Origin: Halalkalicoccus jeotgali B3
Lineage (GTDB): Archaea > Halobacteriota > Halobacteria > Halobacteriales > Halalkalicoccaceae
Assembly (NCBI RefSeq): GCF_000196895.1
Contig: NC_014297.1
Location: forward strand, 186,001 to 250,000
Length of the DNA: 64,000 nt
Direction of reading: 5' to 3'
The position numbers were made by a program, and so were the translations under genes. The notes under the pieces are model-generated. The model was not told the DNA's origin, ran no database searches, and worked only from the letters and a program-made list of their open reading frames with translations. Shown here one piece after another: positions 17,849-26,046 of the stretch (the stretch's first letter is position 1; every line of letters starts with the position of its first letter).

Positions 17849-18714
17849 CAAGCGGTCACCTCGGTTTCGGCGGGCACCTGCGCTTCGAGCCAGTCGACGA
17901 CTCTCGCCGGGACGTCGACGTCGACGACCTCGTTGAGCGCCTTGAACTCGACCGTGTGGTTGACCTCGTGGACGGTGTAGCCCTCCTCGGTTTCCATCAG
18001 GTCGATCCCGAGCAGACCACCGCCGACGGCGTCGCTCGCGCGCTCGACGAGATCGAGCGCTTCGGCGTCGGGCTCGAAGACCTCGGTCGTCGCACCCTTC
18101 GCGGCGTTGGTCAGCCAGTGCTCCGAGGCGCGCGCCATCGCGGCGATGGGCTCGCCGTCGACGGCCACCACTCGGATGTCGCGGTCGGGTTTGGCGACGA
18201 ACTCCTGGATGTAGAACACCTTGTGCTCGTAGTGGCCCAAGGTCTCCTTGTGTTCGAGGATCGCCTCGGCGGCCGAGCGCGATTCGAGCTTCGCCATCAG
18301 GCGACCCCACGAACCCATGACGGGTTTGAGGACACAGGGATAGCCGAAGTTCTCGATGCTTTCGAGGGCGGCCTCGGTCGTGAAGGCCACGTCCGTATCG
18401 GGTGTCGGCACGCCCGCGCTCGCGAGCGCGAGGCTGTTTTTCACCTTGTCCGCACAGGTCTCTGCGGTGTCGGGCCCGTTGACCACGGGGATCCCGTAGG
18501 CCTCACAGAAGCGCGTGACGTAGAGGCTCCGGCTCGTCGAGAGACACCGGTCGAGCACGACGTCGACGCCCTCGAAGATTTCGGGGGGATTGTGGACGTT
18601 GAACTGGTGTTTTCGCACGTCGATCTTGGTGATCTCGTGGTCGCGCTCGCGAAGCTCGTTCAGAAGGAGCTTCTCGTCTCTGCGGATCCGGGAGTAAAGG
18701 ATGCCTACGTTCAT
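17848..18714 (-). CDS. argX: LysW-glutamate ligase, ATP-grasp (ArgX/LysX)
   Basis: A 288-residue ATP-grasp ligase that joins the amino group of glutamate to the C-terminal glutamate of LysW, starting the carrier-bound arginine route. Visible ATP-grasp features are the Lys-containing VLKPVMGSWGRLMAKL, VFYIQEFVAKPDRDIRVV, and the metal-binding end GIDLMETEEGYTVHEVNHTV. Because no alpha-aminoadipate pathway genes are present, the substrate is inferred to be glutamate (ArgX) rather than aminoadipate (LysX). It is preceded by lysW with a 95-base gap and followed by argC with a one-base overlap. Confidence 0.93.
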   Translation of the reverse strand: MNVGILYSRIRRDEKLLLNELRERDHEITKIDVRKHQFNVHNPPEIFEGVDVVLDRCLSTSRSLYVTRFCEAYGIPVVNGPDTAETCADKVKNSLALASAGVPTPDTDVAFTTEAALESIENFGYPCVLKPVMGSWGRLMAKLESRSAAEAILEHKETLGHYEHKVFYIQEFVAKPDRDIRVVAVDGEPIAAMARASEHWLTNAAKGATTEVFEPDAEALDLVERASDAVGGGLLGIDLMETEEGYTVHEVNHTVEFKALNEVVDVDVPARVVDWLEAQVPAETEVTA

Positions 18715-18809
18715 TCTATCGGGTCCACCTCGTCTGCCGGGTGGAAAAACTAACCGCTGTCTCGGTGTTCATTGCTGGTCGATCTCGTTCGCCTTCTCGC
18801 CGATCGCCA

Positions 18810-18995
18810 TCACTCGCCCCAGTCTTCCTCGAGCTCGGGCGCTTCCTCGAGCTCGACGGGATCCGTCGAGACGACCTCGAGCTCCGCGCCGCTGACGGGG
18901 CTGTCGATGATCTCGCCGACTTCGACGTCGGCCGGTACCTCGATCTCGTCGCCGGTCAGGGGGTCCTCCGCCGTGATGGTGCTGTCGTCTGCCAT
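18810..18995 (-). CDS. lysW: Amino-group carrier protein LysW, cysteine-less variant
   Basis: A 61-residue acidic carrier whose C-terminus ends in the diagnostic EEDWGE, the glutamate to which substrates are attached. Known LysW proteins fold around one zinc held by two CPxCG-type knuckles. Here the aligned positions are D11-P-L-T14-G and S32-P-V-S35-G, and no cysteine occurs anywhere in the protein. The surrounding framework (EIEVPADVEVGEI, GAELEVVSTDP) is retained. The ATG at 18995 is chosen over an upstream in-frame start at 19022 because it fits the family length and the TATA spacing. Gene context makes the identity secure despite the missing zinc ligands. Confidence 0.9.
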   Translation of the reverse strand: MADDSTITAEDPLTGDEIEVPADVEVGEIIDSPVSGAELEVVSTDPVELEEAPELEEDWGE

Positions 18996-19021
18996 TGTAC
19001 TTCCCCGTATCGCACGGCTCA

Positions 19022-19031
19022 CCTTAAACCC
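19022..19031 (-). promoter_or_regulatory. TATA-like box upstream of lysW
   Basis: The minus-strand sequence GGGTTTAAGG ends about 27 bases before the lysW ATG, fitting a leaderless promoter for the lysW-argX-argC-argB-argD-argE-argF unit. The 164-base gap after argH supports a separate transcription start. Confidence 0.4.
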
Positions 19032-19159
19032 GTCGAATCTATCGCTTAATTAACATGACTGCAGTATCCGCTACGCGTGCACAAAAGCCCTCTGAGCGCG
19101 AATCGCGCTTCGAATATCAGCGACGAAGTGTGTGTGTGTGCCCCGGACGGGGCGGTCGC

Positions 19160-20608
19160 TCACTCATACGAACGCACCTCCTCGTCTAGTGCCGTGGCGG
19201 CGGCCCCGAGCGCCTCGGCGAGGTCGTCGACTGCTCGCTCGTCGGCGCCGATCCCGTCCCAGGCCGCCGCCAGCGTCTCCTCGACCGCCTCGGGTGCGGG
19301 CCCGCCTTGCGAGTCCCGGCTCGCGACGCTCGCTTCGGGGTCGAGCGCCGCCTCGACCGCCTCGCGGGGGACGTACTCGGCGAGGGGATCGCCGAGGACT
19401 GCCTCGCTCGCCGCATCGAGCGCCGCGTAGTCGCTGGCGTCCTCCGAAGCGAGCGCTACCAGTTCGTGAGCAGTCCGGAAGGGCAACCCGGCCATCGCGA
19501 GCGCGTCCGCGACGCCCGTCGCGGTCGAGAACCCCTCGCCTGCGGCCGCCTCCAACTGGTGTTCGTTCCACTCGGCGGTCGCGACCGCGCCGGCCGCGAC
19601 GTCTGTCGCCTCGCGCACGGCGTCGACCGTCTCCCAGGCGTGGGGCGTCGCGCGCTGGAGGTCACGGTTGTACGCTCTCGGCAGTCCTTTGAGCGTCGTC
19701 AGGAGGCCGTTCAGCCCCGAAGAGGCGTCGCCCGCCGTGGCGCGAACCAGCTCCAGGGTATCGGGGTTCTTCTTCTGGGGCATGATCGAGGACGTCGAGG
19801 AGTACTCGTCCGAGAGTTCGACATAGCCCTTGTTCGAAAAGAGGATCAGGTCTTCGGCCATTCCGGAGAGCGTCGTCGACAGCGTCGCGAGCGCGCTCAC
19901 CGTTTCGAGCAGGAAGTCCCGCGTCGAGGAGGCGTCCATCGAGTTTTCGAGCACGGACTCGAAGCCCAGCAGCTCCGCGGTTCGCTCGCGGTCGATATCG
20001 AAGGGCGTGCCCGCGAAGGCCGCCGCCCCCAGCGGGCAGCGGTTCGTTCTGCTATAAGCGTCGAGCAGGCGTTCGGTGTCGCGCGCCACCGCTCCCTCGT
20101 ACGAGAGCAGCCAGTGAGCCACGGTGGTCGGCTGGGCCGGCTGGAGGTGGGTGTAGCCGGGCAACAGCGTTTCAGTCTGCCCCTCGGCGGCCCCGACGAG
20201 TGCCTCGCGGAAGGCAACCGTCGCTTCCAGGACCTCCAGGAGGTCCTCGCGCAGTCGGTGGCGGATGCAGGTCGCGACCTCGTCGTTGCGCGAGCGGGCG
20301 GTGTGCATCTTCCCGCCGACCGGTCCGATGGAGTCGATCACCGCCGTCTCGATGGCGGCGTGGACGTCCTCGCCGTCGGGCAGCGCGTCGTGGCCCGTGG
20401 CCTCCACCTCCGAAAGCGTCGCGAGGATCTCGCCGGCCTCCTCCTCGGGAACGATCCCCTGTTCTGCGAGCATCACGACGTGTGCGCGATCCACCGCGAG
20501 GTCGGCTTCGAAGATCCGTTCGTCGGCCGCCATCGAGGAGAGGAATCCGCGAGCGGGCCCACCACTGAACCGCTCGCGGCGCACCACGTCCCCGGACTCC
20601 CCGCTCAT
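19160..20608 (-). CDS. argH: Argininosuccinate lyase
   Basis: A 482-residue member of the fumarase/aspartase superfamily that cleaves argininosuccinate to arginine and fumarate. The family signature SSIMPQKKNPDTLEL, with its catalytic Ser in the preceding loop, is clear, as are TARSRNDEVATCIR and GYTHLQPAQPTTVAHWLLSY. Length is normal. It abuts argG directly, with the argG stop codon followed immediately by the argH ATG, so the last two arginine steps are co-expressed. Confidence 0.95.
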   Translation of the reverse strand: MSGESGDVVRRERFSGGPARGFLSSMAADERIFEADLAVDRAHVVMLAEQGIVPEEEAGEILATLSEVEATGHDALPDGEDVHAAIETAVIDSIGPVGGKMHTARSRNDEVATCIRHRLREDLLEVLEATVAFREALVGAAEGQTETLLPGYTHLQPAQPTTVAHWLLSYEGAVARDTERLLDAYSRTNRCPLGAAAFAGTPFDIDRERTAELLGFESVLENSMDASSTRDFLLETVSALATLSTTLSGMAEDLILFSNKGYVELSDEYSSTSSIMPQKKNPDTLELVRATAGDASSGLNGLLTTLKGLPRAYNRDLQRATPHAWETVDAVREATDVAAGAVATAEWNEHQLEAAAGEGFSTATGVADALAMAGLPFRTAHELVALASEDASDYAALDAASEAVLGDPLAEYVPREAVEAALDPEASVASRDSQGGPAPEAVEETLAAAWDGIGADERAVDDLAEALGAAATALDEEVRSYE

Positions 20609-21844
20609 CTACTGCTCACCCTCGCTCGCGTCCCCGCCGTCGGTCACTGCGGGCGTGCGCTCGCCGACGTCGGCCTCGACGGCGTTCGCGAGGCGCTCTT
20701 GCAGGCCGTGATACTTCGCGACGCCGGTGGCGTCCTCCTGGGCGATCCCGTCGACGGTCTCGGTGTTGAACGACGCCGCGCTCGCCGAGTAGACCGCGAA
20801 CTCGCTGTCCCTGCCTACGGGACGGGCTTTTCCGCCCTCGAGCTTGATCGTCACCGTGCCCGTCACCTTTGTCTGGGTCTCGTCGATGAAGCCGTTCAGC
20901 GCCTCCACGAGTGGTGCGAACAGCAGCCCCTCGTAGGCCTTCTCGGACCACTCGTGGTCGACGCCGACCTTGAACGACCGCTCGCCCTTCGTCAGGACGA
21001 GGTCCTCGAGCGCCCGGTGGGCGTTGAGCAACACGCTCGCCGCGGGGTGCTCGTAGTTCTCGCGGACTTTGAGCCCGAGCATGCGGTCCTCCATCAGGTC
21101 GGTCCGGCCGACGCCGTGGGCGCCCGCGAGTTCGTTCAGGTGCTCGATCAACTCGACGCCGTCCATCGCCTCGCCGTCGACCGCGACGGGAACCCCTTCG
21201 TCGAACTCGATCTCGATCTGCTCGGTTTCATCGGTTGGCTCGGCGGTCCAGTCGTAGATCTCTTCGGGGGGTACGTAGCTCGGCTCTTCCAACTGACCGC
21301 CCTCGACCGAGCGACTCCAGAGGTTCGTGTCGATCGACCAGACGCCGTCATTCCCTGCCTCGACGGGGAGGTCCTTCTCGTCGGCGTACTCGATCTCCCA
21401 TTCCCGAGTGAGCCCGAGTTCGCGCACGGGCGCGATGACCTCCATGTCCGAGCCGCGCCAGACCGCCTCGAAGCGCAATTGGTCGTTGCCCTTGCCCGTA
21501 CAGCCGTGGGCCAGCGCCGAGCAGTCCTGCTCCTCTGCGACTTCCAGAATCGCTTGTGCGATCACCGGGCGGGCAAGCGCGGTCCCGAGGGGATAGCCCT
21601 GATAGGTCGCGTTCGCTTTCACGCCGTCGAAGCAGGTCTCCGCGAACTCGGATTTGGCGTCGACGATGTGGTTCTCGAGCCCCAGTGCCTCGGCGGTCTC
21701 TTCGGCCTCCTCGAACTCCTCTTCGGGTTGGCCGACGTCGACGGTCACCCCGATCACTTCGTCGTAGCCGTACTCCTCTTCCAGTAGCGGTACACAGACG
21801 GTCGTATCCAGTCCACCCGAAAACGCGAGTGCCACACGTTCCAT
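20609..21844 (-). CDS. argG: Argininosuccinate synthase
   Basis: A 411-residue N-type ATP pyrophosphatase that condenses citrulline with aspartate. The PP-loop AFSGGLDTTVCVPLL is at the N-terminus, followed by AHGCTGKGNDQLRFE, the citrulline/aspartate-binding region. Length is slightly above the bacterial average because of a C-terminal acidic tail (GDASEGEQ). The start ATG 21844 has a GGAGG at 21861-21865 and a TATA-like AATTTATG at 21873-21880, both on the minus strand. It is the first structural gene of the arginine cluster. Confidence 0.95.
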   Translation of the reverse strand: MERVALAFSGGLDTTVCVPLLEEEYGYDEVIGVTVDVGQPEEEFEEAEETAEALGLENHIVDAKSEFAETCFDGVKANATYQGYPLGTALARPVIAQAILEVAEEQDCSALAHGCTGKGNDQLRFEAVWRGSDMEVIAPVRELGLTREWEIEYADEKDLPVEAGNDGVWSIDTNLWSRSVEGGQLEEPSYVPPEEIYDWTAEPTDETEQIEIEFDEGVPVAVDGEAMDGVELIEHLNELAGAHGVGRTDLMEDRMLGLKVRENYEHPAASVLLNAHRALEDLVLTKGERSFKVGVDHEWSEKAYEGLLFAPLVEALNGFIDETQTKVTGTVTIKLEGGKARPVGRDSEFAVYSASAASFNTETVDGIAQEDATGVAKYHGLQERLANAVEADVGERTPAVTDGGDASEGEQ

Positions 21845-21991
21845 CGTTGCTCGAACGAACCTCCTATGGGGACATAAATTCTTCCTTTTTGATTATGAAA
21901 AATAAGGATAGAGGCTACGCTAACCGGGGAAATAGACGAATCGACGATTAGTCGAAATTTCGGAAGGTCGGGGATGAAGATAGTAGTGGGC

Positions 21992-22144
21992 CTAGCGGAG
22001 GCCCGGTCGCGGTCGTCGGGGACGCGGGGCTCCGGCCCGCGTGCGTGGCGCTACGGGCCACGAGCGTGGGGCCACGGCCTGTGGACGCGATACGACGGCG
22101 TCGCTCGTGGAAACGGGCGCATCCGCGAGCGGGTGCCGACTCAT
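21992..22144 (-). CDS. Possible arginine-rich leader peptide upstream of argG
   Basis: A 50-codon frame starting MSRHPLADAPV and ending in an Arg/Pro cluster (APRPRRPRPGLR), with ten arginines. It reads in the direction of argG and ends 147 bases before it, and it has a well-spaced TATA-like box. Arg/Pro-rich frames occur by chance opposite or between GC-rich genes, and no Shine-Dalgarno site is present, so it is listed only as a candidate. The opposite strand also has an open 58-codon frame here. Confidence 0.2.
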   Translation of the reverse strand: MSRHPLADAPVSTSDAVVSRPQAVAPRSWPVAPRTRAGAPRPRRPRPGLR

Positions 22145-22167
22145 TGAGGAATGAAAATAGGCTCTGA

Positions 22168-22175
22168 CTATTAAA
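22168..22175 (-). promoter_or_regulatory. TATA-like box upstream of the Arg-rich mini-ORF
   Basis: Minus-strand TTTAATAG, preceded by the purine-rich AAGCG (BRE-like), lies 24 bases before the ATG at 22144. That is the spacing of a leaderless haloarchaeal promoter and would direct a transcript through the hairpin block towards argG. Confidence 0.35.
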
Positions 22176-22280
22176 CGCTTCCGGCCCGGCAGTCCTTGAC
22201 GAGAAGTTCGATCCGTACCATGGCCCCCGTGTGACCCGTCGATCACCGCGCTTATCCGGTCGTACGCCGTCGAAACGCGG

Positions 22281-22790
22281 GTGGCGATCAGTCTGAACGT
22301 TCCCGTACCGGGGCAGGTAAAGCGACTCGCCGGCGATCTCGAACCCGACCTCTATCGCTTCGAGCGCGTCCGGCGAACCCACACCCTCGGGGTCAAGCGC
22401 TTCGGCGAGCGCACACCGACGGAGTACGCCCGTCTCGCCCCGCAGGTCCGCCAAACCATCGCTGGAACACCGCCGTTCGAGGCCCGTATTACGGGGATCG
22501 AGTCCTTCGACGCCCCAACCAAAGGCGACTCCCCGGTCGTCTACCTCGCGGTCGAAAGCCCCCTGCTGGGCGAGCTCAACGCACGCCTCTCGGAGACGTT
22601 CGGCGCGATCGAGGGGATCGACGCCGAGGACTACGTCCCGCATATCACCCTCGCGCGCGGTGGGACCGAAACAATACGCGAACGCCTCCGCGAGCGGGCG
22701 ATAGACCCGATCACGTGGACGGTCAACGAACTCGTGTTGTGGGACGCGACTCACGAGGAGGTCGCCACCCGGTTTTCCCTACCCGTCTAA
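22281..22790 (+). CDS. 2'-5' RNA ligase / cyclic phosphodiesterase family protein (LigT-like)
   Basis: A 169-residue protein of the 2H phosphoesterase superfamily. The two His motifs are HTLGVKRF (residues 35-42) and HITLARG near residue 121, separated by the usual distance. Such proteins hydrolyse or ligate 2'-5' linked or cyclic phosphates in RNA; the physiological substrate in archaea is uncertain. The start is a GTG at 22281, matching the expected first beta strand (AISLNVPVPG). Its 3' end overlaps the helicase gene by 12 bases, tail to tail. Confidence 0.75.
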   Translation: MAISLNVPVPGQVKRLAGDLEPDLYRFERVRRTHTLGVKRFGERTPTEYARLAPQVRQTIAGTPPFEARITGIESFDAPTKGDSPVVYLAVESPLLGELNARLSETFGAIEGIDAEDYVPHITLARGGTETIRERLRERAIDPITWTVNELVLWDATHEEVATRFSLPV

Positions 22791-24956
22791 CCGCGGTTCG
22801 GGTGCCTCCTCGTAGGCATCGTGATCGCCGTAGAAGTTCAGCATCGAGAACTGGAGTTTCTCCGGGGAGATGTCGATCAGCTCGGCGCGCTCTTCGGGCG
22901 GGAACGCCCCTCGAACGCTGTATTTGCCCATCTCGCGCTCTGCGGTCTGCGTATAGCGCTTGTCGATGAGCGCGCGCACCCCGACCTCCTCTGGCGAGCG
23001 AAGCACCCGTCCGAGGGCCTGTCGAGTCTTCCTGATGGTCGGGATCTCGACGGCGTACTCCCAGCCTGCGTCGGGGTTCGCGTCGCCGTAGATCGATTGG
23101 TAGGCGTCTTGGACCGCGTCCATGCGCTCGTCGAGATGAGGATAGGGAACCCCGACCACGAGGACGGTGTGGGCGTCGTCGCCGTCGAAGCTCACCCCTT
23201 CCGTTAGCGTGCCCCACAGCGAGGTAAAGAGGACCGCATCGTCGCTTTCGGTGAACTCCTGTCTGAGTTCTTCGGCACCCACGCCGGGCCGGTCGAGATA
23301 CGGCCCCGCGCTCGTCTCGACGAGCCCGTAGTAGCGCTCGGCCTCGTAGTAGCTCGGGAAGAATATCAGGGAGTTGCCCGGCGTCATCCGGATCGCGTCC
23401 TCGATCACGCGCGCGATCGTCCGCTGGGTATCCGGGTTCTCGCGCTCGCTCGCGAAGAGCGCGGGCGTCTCGACCGCGAACGTTCGCCGGTTTTCCTCGG
23501 GGAATTCAAGGCCGTAGGCTATCTCGATGGGCTCTTCGAGGCCCAGTACGTCCTCCAGGACGTCGAAGGGACGCAGCGTCGCGCTCATCAGCACGCTCGC
23601 GTGGACGCTCGAAAAGAGGCTCTCTGCGACCTCGCGGGGGATACACGTATAGAGCTCCGCCCGGCCGTACACCTCCTCGGTGCCCTCGTCCCGGCGCACC
23701 CCAAGGACGGGGTATTGACCCAGTGCGGCCCCGTCGTCGAGCCAGCCCTCGATGAACGCGGCGGCCTGGAGGGTCTGACACTCCGCTCGCGTCTGAGCCT
23801 GCCCGTTGCGATAGGCCTCCTCGTACTGCTCGTCGAGTTCCTCGCCGAACTCCAGTGCGCTCTTGAGGTCCCGATCGATCCCTTGGCCCGTGTACTCCTC
23901 CAGAAAGGCGAGCGTGAGCTCGTCGCGACCCGACTCGTTGGCGATGGCGACGTCCTCCCAGTTCTCGTCGACCTTTCCCCGGTCGCCGAAGCCAAACGAG
24001 TCCTCGTAGGTCGAAACGAGCGCCCGGCGAAAGGCCGCGAACACGGCGAACGCGTCCTCGCTTCGCGGGTCGTCTGCGTCCTCACACTCGTCGAGGGCGC
24101 TGTCGACGGTGTTCTCCGTCAGCGTCCGGGTCGCGTGGTCCCGGGCAGCGTCCTCGATGTTGTGGGCCTCGTCGAAGACGCAGATCACGTCCTCGGGGTC
24201 GCGATCCAGCCACCGGAAGAACTGCTCTCTGATCATCGGATCGAGCAGGTGGTGGTAGTTACAGACCACGAGGTCGACGCCCTCCATTCCGTCTTTGAGC
24301 AGTTCGTAGCCACACAAGCCCTCGCGTTCGGCGTACTCGTAGACCTCCTCGGGGGTGCGCACGTCGCTGAAGAGCCACTGGTAGAACGCGTCGGTGTTCT
24401 CGACGAGATTGTTGTAGTAGTGCTCGCAGGTGGGCTCTTCTTCGAGGTCCGAGACCTCCTCGTCGACGGATTCGAGCTCGTCCATCACCGCGCTGCGGGC
24501 TTCGGCGGCCCCCTGATCGCCCGCCTGACTCTCCTCTAAGAGTTCCTCCTGTTTGCGTTCGAGCTGGGCCTTATCGATCTCGGAGTCGGCCAGGTCGCGG
24601 GTCGTATCGCGAAGCACCTGACACTCCTCGTAGCTCACGTCGATATGGCACATCGAGGCCTTCCCCTTGAAGACGACCGCGCGGATCGCCTCCTCTCGCG
24701 TGATCGCGCGGGCCTCCTCGACGAACTGGCGCATCTGCTGGTGGACGTTCGTCGTGATCACCACCGTCTTGTCGGTCTCGCGGGCGTGTGAGAGCGCGGG
24801 TACGAGCGCCGAGAGGGTCTTTCCCGTGCCACAGGCACCCTCGAAGAGCACGTCCTGGCCGCGAGCGAGACCGTTTTCGATCCGCTCGATCGCCTCGCGC
24901 TGGTTCTCGTAGGGGGCGTCGTACGGGAAAAACCGCTCGGAGTCGGTCGTCGCCAC
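22779..24956 (-). CDS. XPD/Rad3-family Fe-S DNA helicase
   Basis: A 725-residue superfamily 2 helicase. Walker A is GACGTGKT at about 40-47 and the DEAH box is at 262-265. Between them four cysteines (C103, C112, C177, C215) form the Fe-S pocket typical of XPD, FancJ and DinG helicases, here with a long acidic insertion (residues 125-175) between the second and third cysteines. C-terminal motifs include FFPSYYEAERYYG, and QALGRVLRSPEEVG (motif VI). It probably unwinds DNA 5' to 3' in repair. An N-terminal VVITTNVHQQMRQF matches motif Ia. Confidence 0.92.
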   Translation of the reverse strand: MATTDSERFFPYDAPYENQREAIERIENGLARGQDVLFEGACGTGKTLSALVPALSHARETDKTVVITTNVHQQMRQFVEEARAITREEAIRAVVFKGKASMCHIDVSYEECQVLRDTTRDLADSEIDKAQLERKQEELLEESQAGDQGAAEARSAVMDELESVDEEVSDLEEEPTCEHYYNNLVENTDAFYQWLFSDVRTPEEVYEYAEREGLCGYELLKDGMEGVDLVVCNYHHLLDPMIREQFFRWLDRDPEDVICVFDEAHNIEDAARDHATRTLTENTVDSALDECEDADDPRSEDAFAVFAAFRRALVSTYEDSFGFGDRGKVDENWEDVAIANESGRDELTLAFLEEYTGQGIDRDLKSALEFGEELDEQYEEAYRNGQAQTRAECQTLQAAAFIEGWLDDGAALGQYPVLGVRRDEGTEEVYGRAELYTCIPREVAESLFSSVHASVLMSATLRPFDVLEDVLGLEEPIEIAYGLEFPEENRRTFAVETPALFASERENPDTQRTIARVIEDAIRMTPGNSLIFFPSYYEAERYYGLVETSAGPYLDRPGVGAEELRQEFTESDDAVLFTSLWGTLTEGVSFDGDDAHTVLVVGVPYPHLDERMDAVQDAYQSIYGDANPDAGWEYAVEIPTIRKTRQALGRVLRSPEEVGVRALIDKRYTQTAEREMGKYSVRGAFPPEERAELIDISPEKLQFSMLNFYGDHDAYEEAPEPRLDG

Positions 24957-24993
24957 ACGAGACGTGGGTCCCGATCGGATAAAAACGCTCGGA

Positions 24994-25944
24994 TCAGGCC
25001 GTCTGGGGTTCGATGTAGACGCTTTTGACGCTCTCGTCGGCCTCCCGCAGCGCCCGTTCGATCCCGCCGATGCGTTCGTCGATCTCCTCGCCGTCGAGGG
25101 CCGGGTCGAACCCGACGTCGGCGGCCACGAGCAGGTAGTCCGGACCGAAATGGACGCTACGGAACCCGGTGATCTCGGTGACGCCGTTCCAACCGGCGAC
25201 GATCTCCCGTAGCCCCCGCTCGTCGGTCTTCGGGAGGCTCTCGCCGATCAGCAGGCGCTTGTTCTCCCAGGCCAGCGCGAGGGCAAAGCCCATCAGCATC
25301 AGCCCGATCAACAGCGCCGCCGTCCCGTCGTAGACGGGGTTGCCGGTGACGCGGGTGAGGTAGATGCCCGCGAGCGCGATCCCGAGCCCGGCGAGCGCGA
25401 CCGTGTCCTCGGTCAACGCGGTCAACACGGTGGTCCGGCTGGTCTTTTTGAACGCCTCGCGGTAGCCGCTCCAACCCCGCTCGTCGATCTCCGCGCGCAT
25501 CGCCGCGCGGGCCTTGATGAGTGCGTAGGTCTCGAAGACGATCGCGCCGAGCAACACAGCGTAGTTGACGTAGATCCCCGGAACGGTCGTCCCCAGCAGG
25601 GTGACCGAGCCTTCGGTCAGGTGTGCCTCGCCGTGGACGAGTGCCTCGTAGCCACCCTTCGCGCTCTCCCAGCCCGCGATCCCGAACAGCAGGACGCTTA
25701 CGAGGAAGCTGTAGAAGAACTCCGCCTTGCCGTAGCCGAAGGGATGCGAGCGATCGCGCTCCTGTCGGCCGTAGTAGATCCCAACCAGCAGGAAGACCTG
25801 ATTGCCCGTATCCGAGACGGAGTGGTACGTCTCGGCGAGCATCGCCGGGCTCCCGGTCAGCAGGAACCCGCCGAATTTCAGTACCGCGATCGCCCCGTTG
25901 GCCACCAACGCAGCCAGCACCACGCCGACGCTTTCACCTGCCAT
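24994..25944 (-). CDS. Cation diffusion facilitator (CDF) family transporter
   Basis: A 316-residue protein with six transmembrane segments and a cytosolic C-terminal domain. Metal-site positions are visible in helix 2 (YHSVSDTGNQ, HxxxD type) and helix 5 (TALTEDTVALAGLGIAL, where a Glu-Asp pair takes the usual site), with a HPFGYGKAEFFYS signature loop. It should export Zn2+, Mn2+ or Fe2+ in exchange for protons. The HxxxD plus ED pattern differs from the classic HD-HD zinc site, so zinc specificity should not be assumed. Start ATG 25944. Confidence 0.88.
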   Translation of the reverse strand: MAGESVGVVLAALVANGAIAVLKFGGFLLTGSPAMLAETYHSVSDTGNQVFLLVGIYYGRQERDRSHPFGYGKAEFFYSFLVSVLLFGIAGWESAKGGYEALVHGEAHLTEGSVTLLGTTVPGIYVNYAVLLGAIVFETYALIKARAAMRAEIDERGWSGYREAFKKTSRTTVLTALTEDTVALAGLGIALAGIYLTRVTGNPVYDGTAALLIGLMLMGFALALAWENKRLLIGESLPKTDERGLREIVAGWNGVTEITGFRSVHFGPDYLLVAADVGFDPALDGEEIDERIGGIERALREADESVKSVYIEPQTA

Positions 25945-26046
25945 CGGATCCGCTACTCACCCGGGGATAATGCCCTTTGGGATCGAGTCCCGCCTGGAGA
26001 GTCGGGGGAGCGAAACCGACACTATCGTCCCCGATCACGTCCACGT

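Larger units (their letters stand above)
21845..22280. other. Hairpin-rich intergenic region between argG and the LigT-like gene
   Basis: This 436-base gap holds no recognised protein gene. It has an AT-rich part near argG with TATA-like AATTTATG (21873-21880), a 5-bp hairpin TCGAC-GATTA-GTCGA at 21941-21955, and a GC-rich block from about 21988 to 22135 with stacked inverted repeats: GGGCCT/AGGCCC around AGCGG, and CGTGGC/GCCACG around GCTACGG. A 50-codon Arg-rich frame on the minus strand (21992-22144) starts 24 bases after a TATA-like TTTAATAG. It could be a regulatory leader, a structured RNA or chance. Confidence 0.5.

Noticed and set aside
17849-18310. Upstream extension of argC
   Set aside because: It is antisense-like Arg-rich text inside argX in another frame; argC has a clear start at 17848.
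22195-22225. tRNA T-arm-like string (GTTCGATCC)
   Set aside because: The five bases on each side do not pair, and no acceptor, D or anticodon arm is found upstream.
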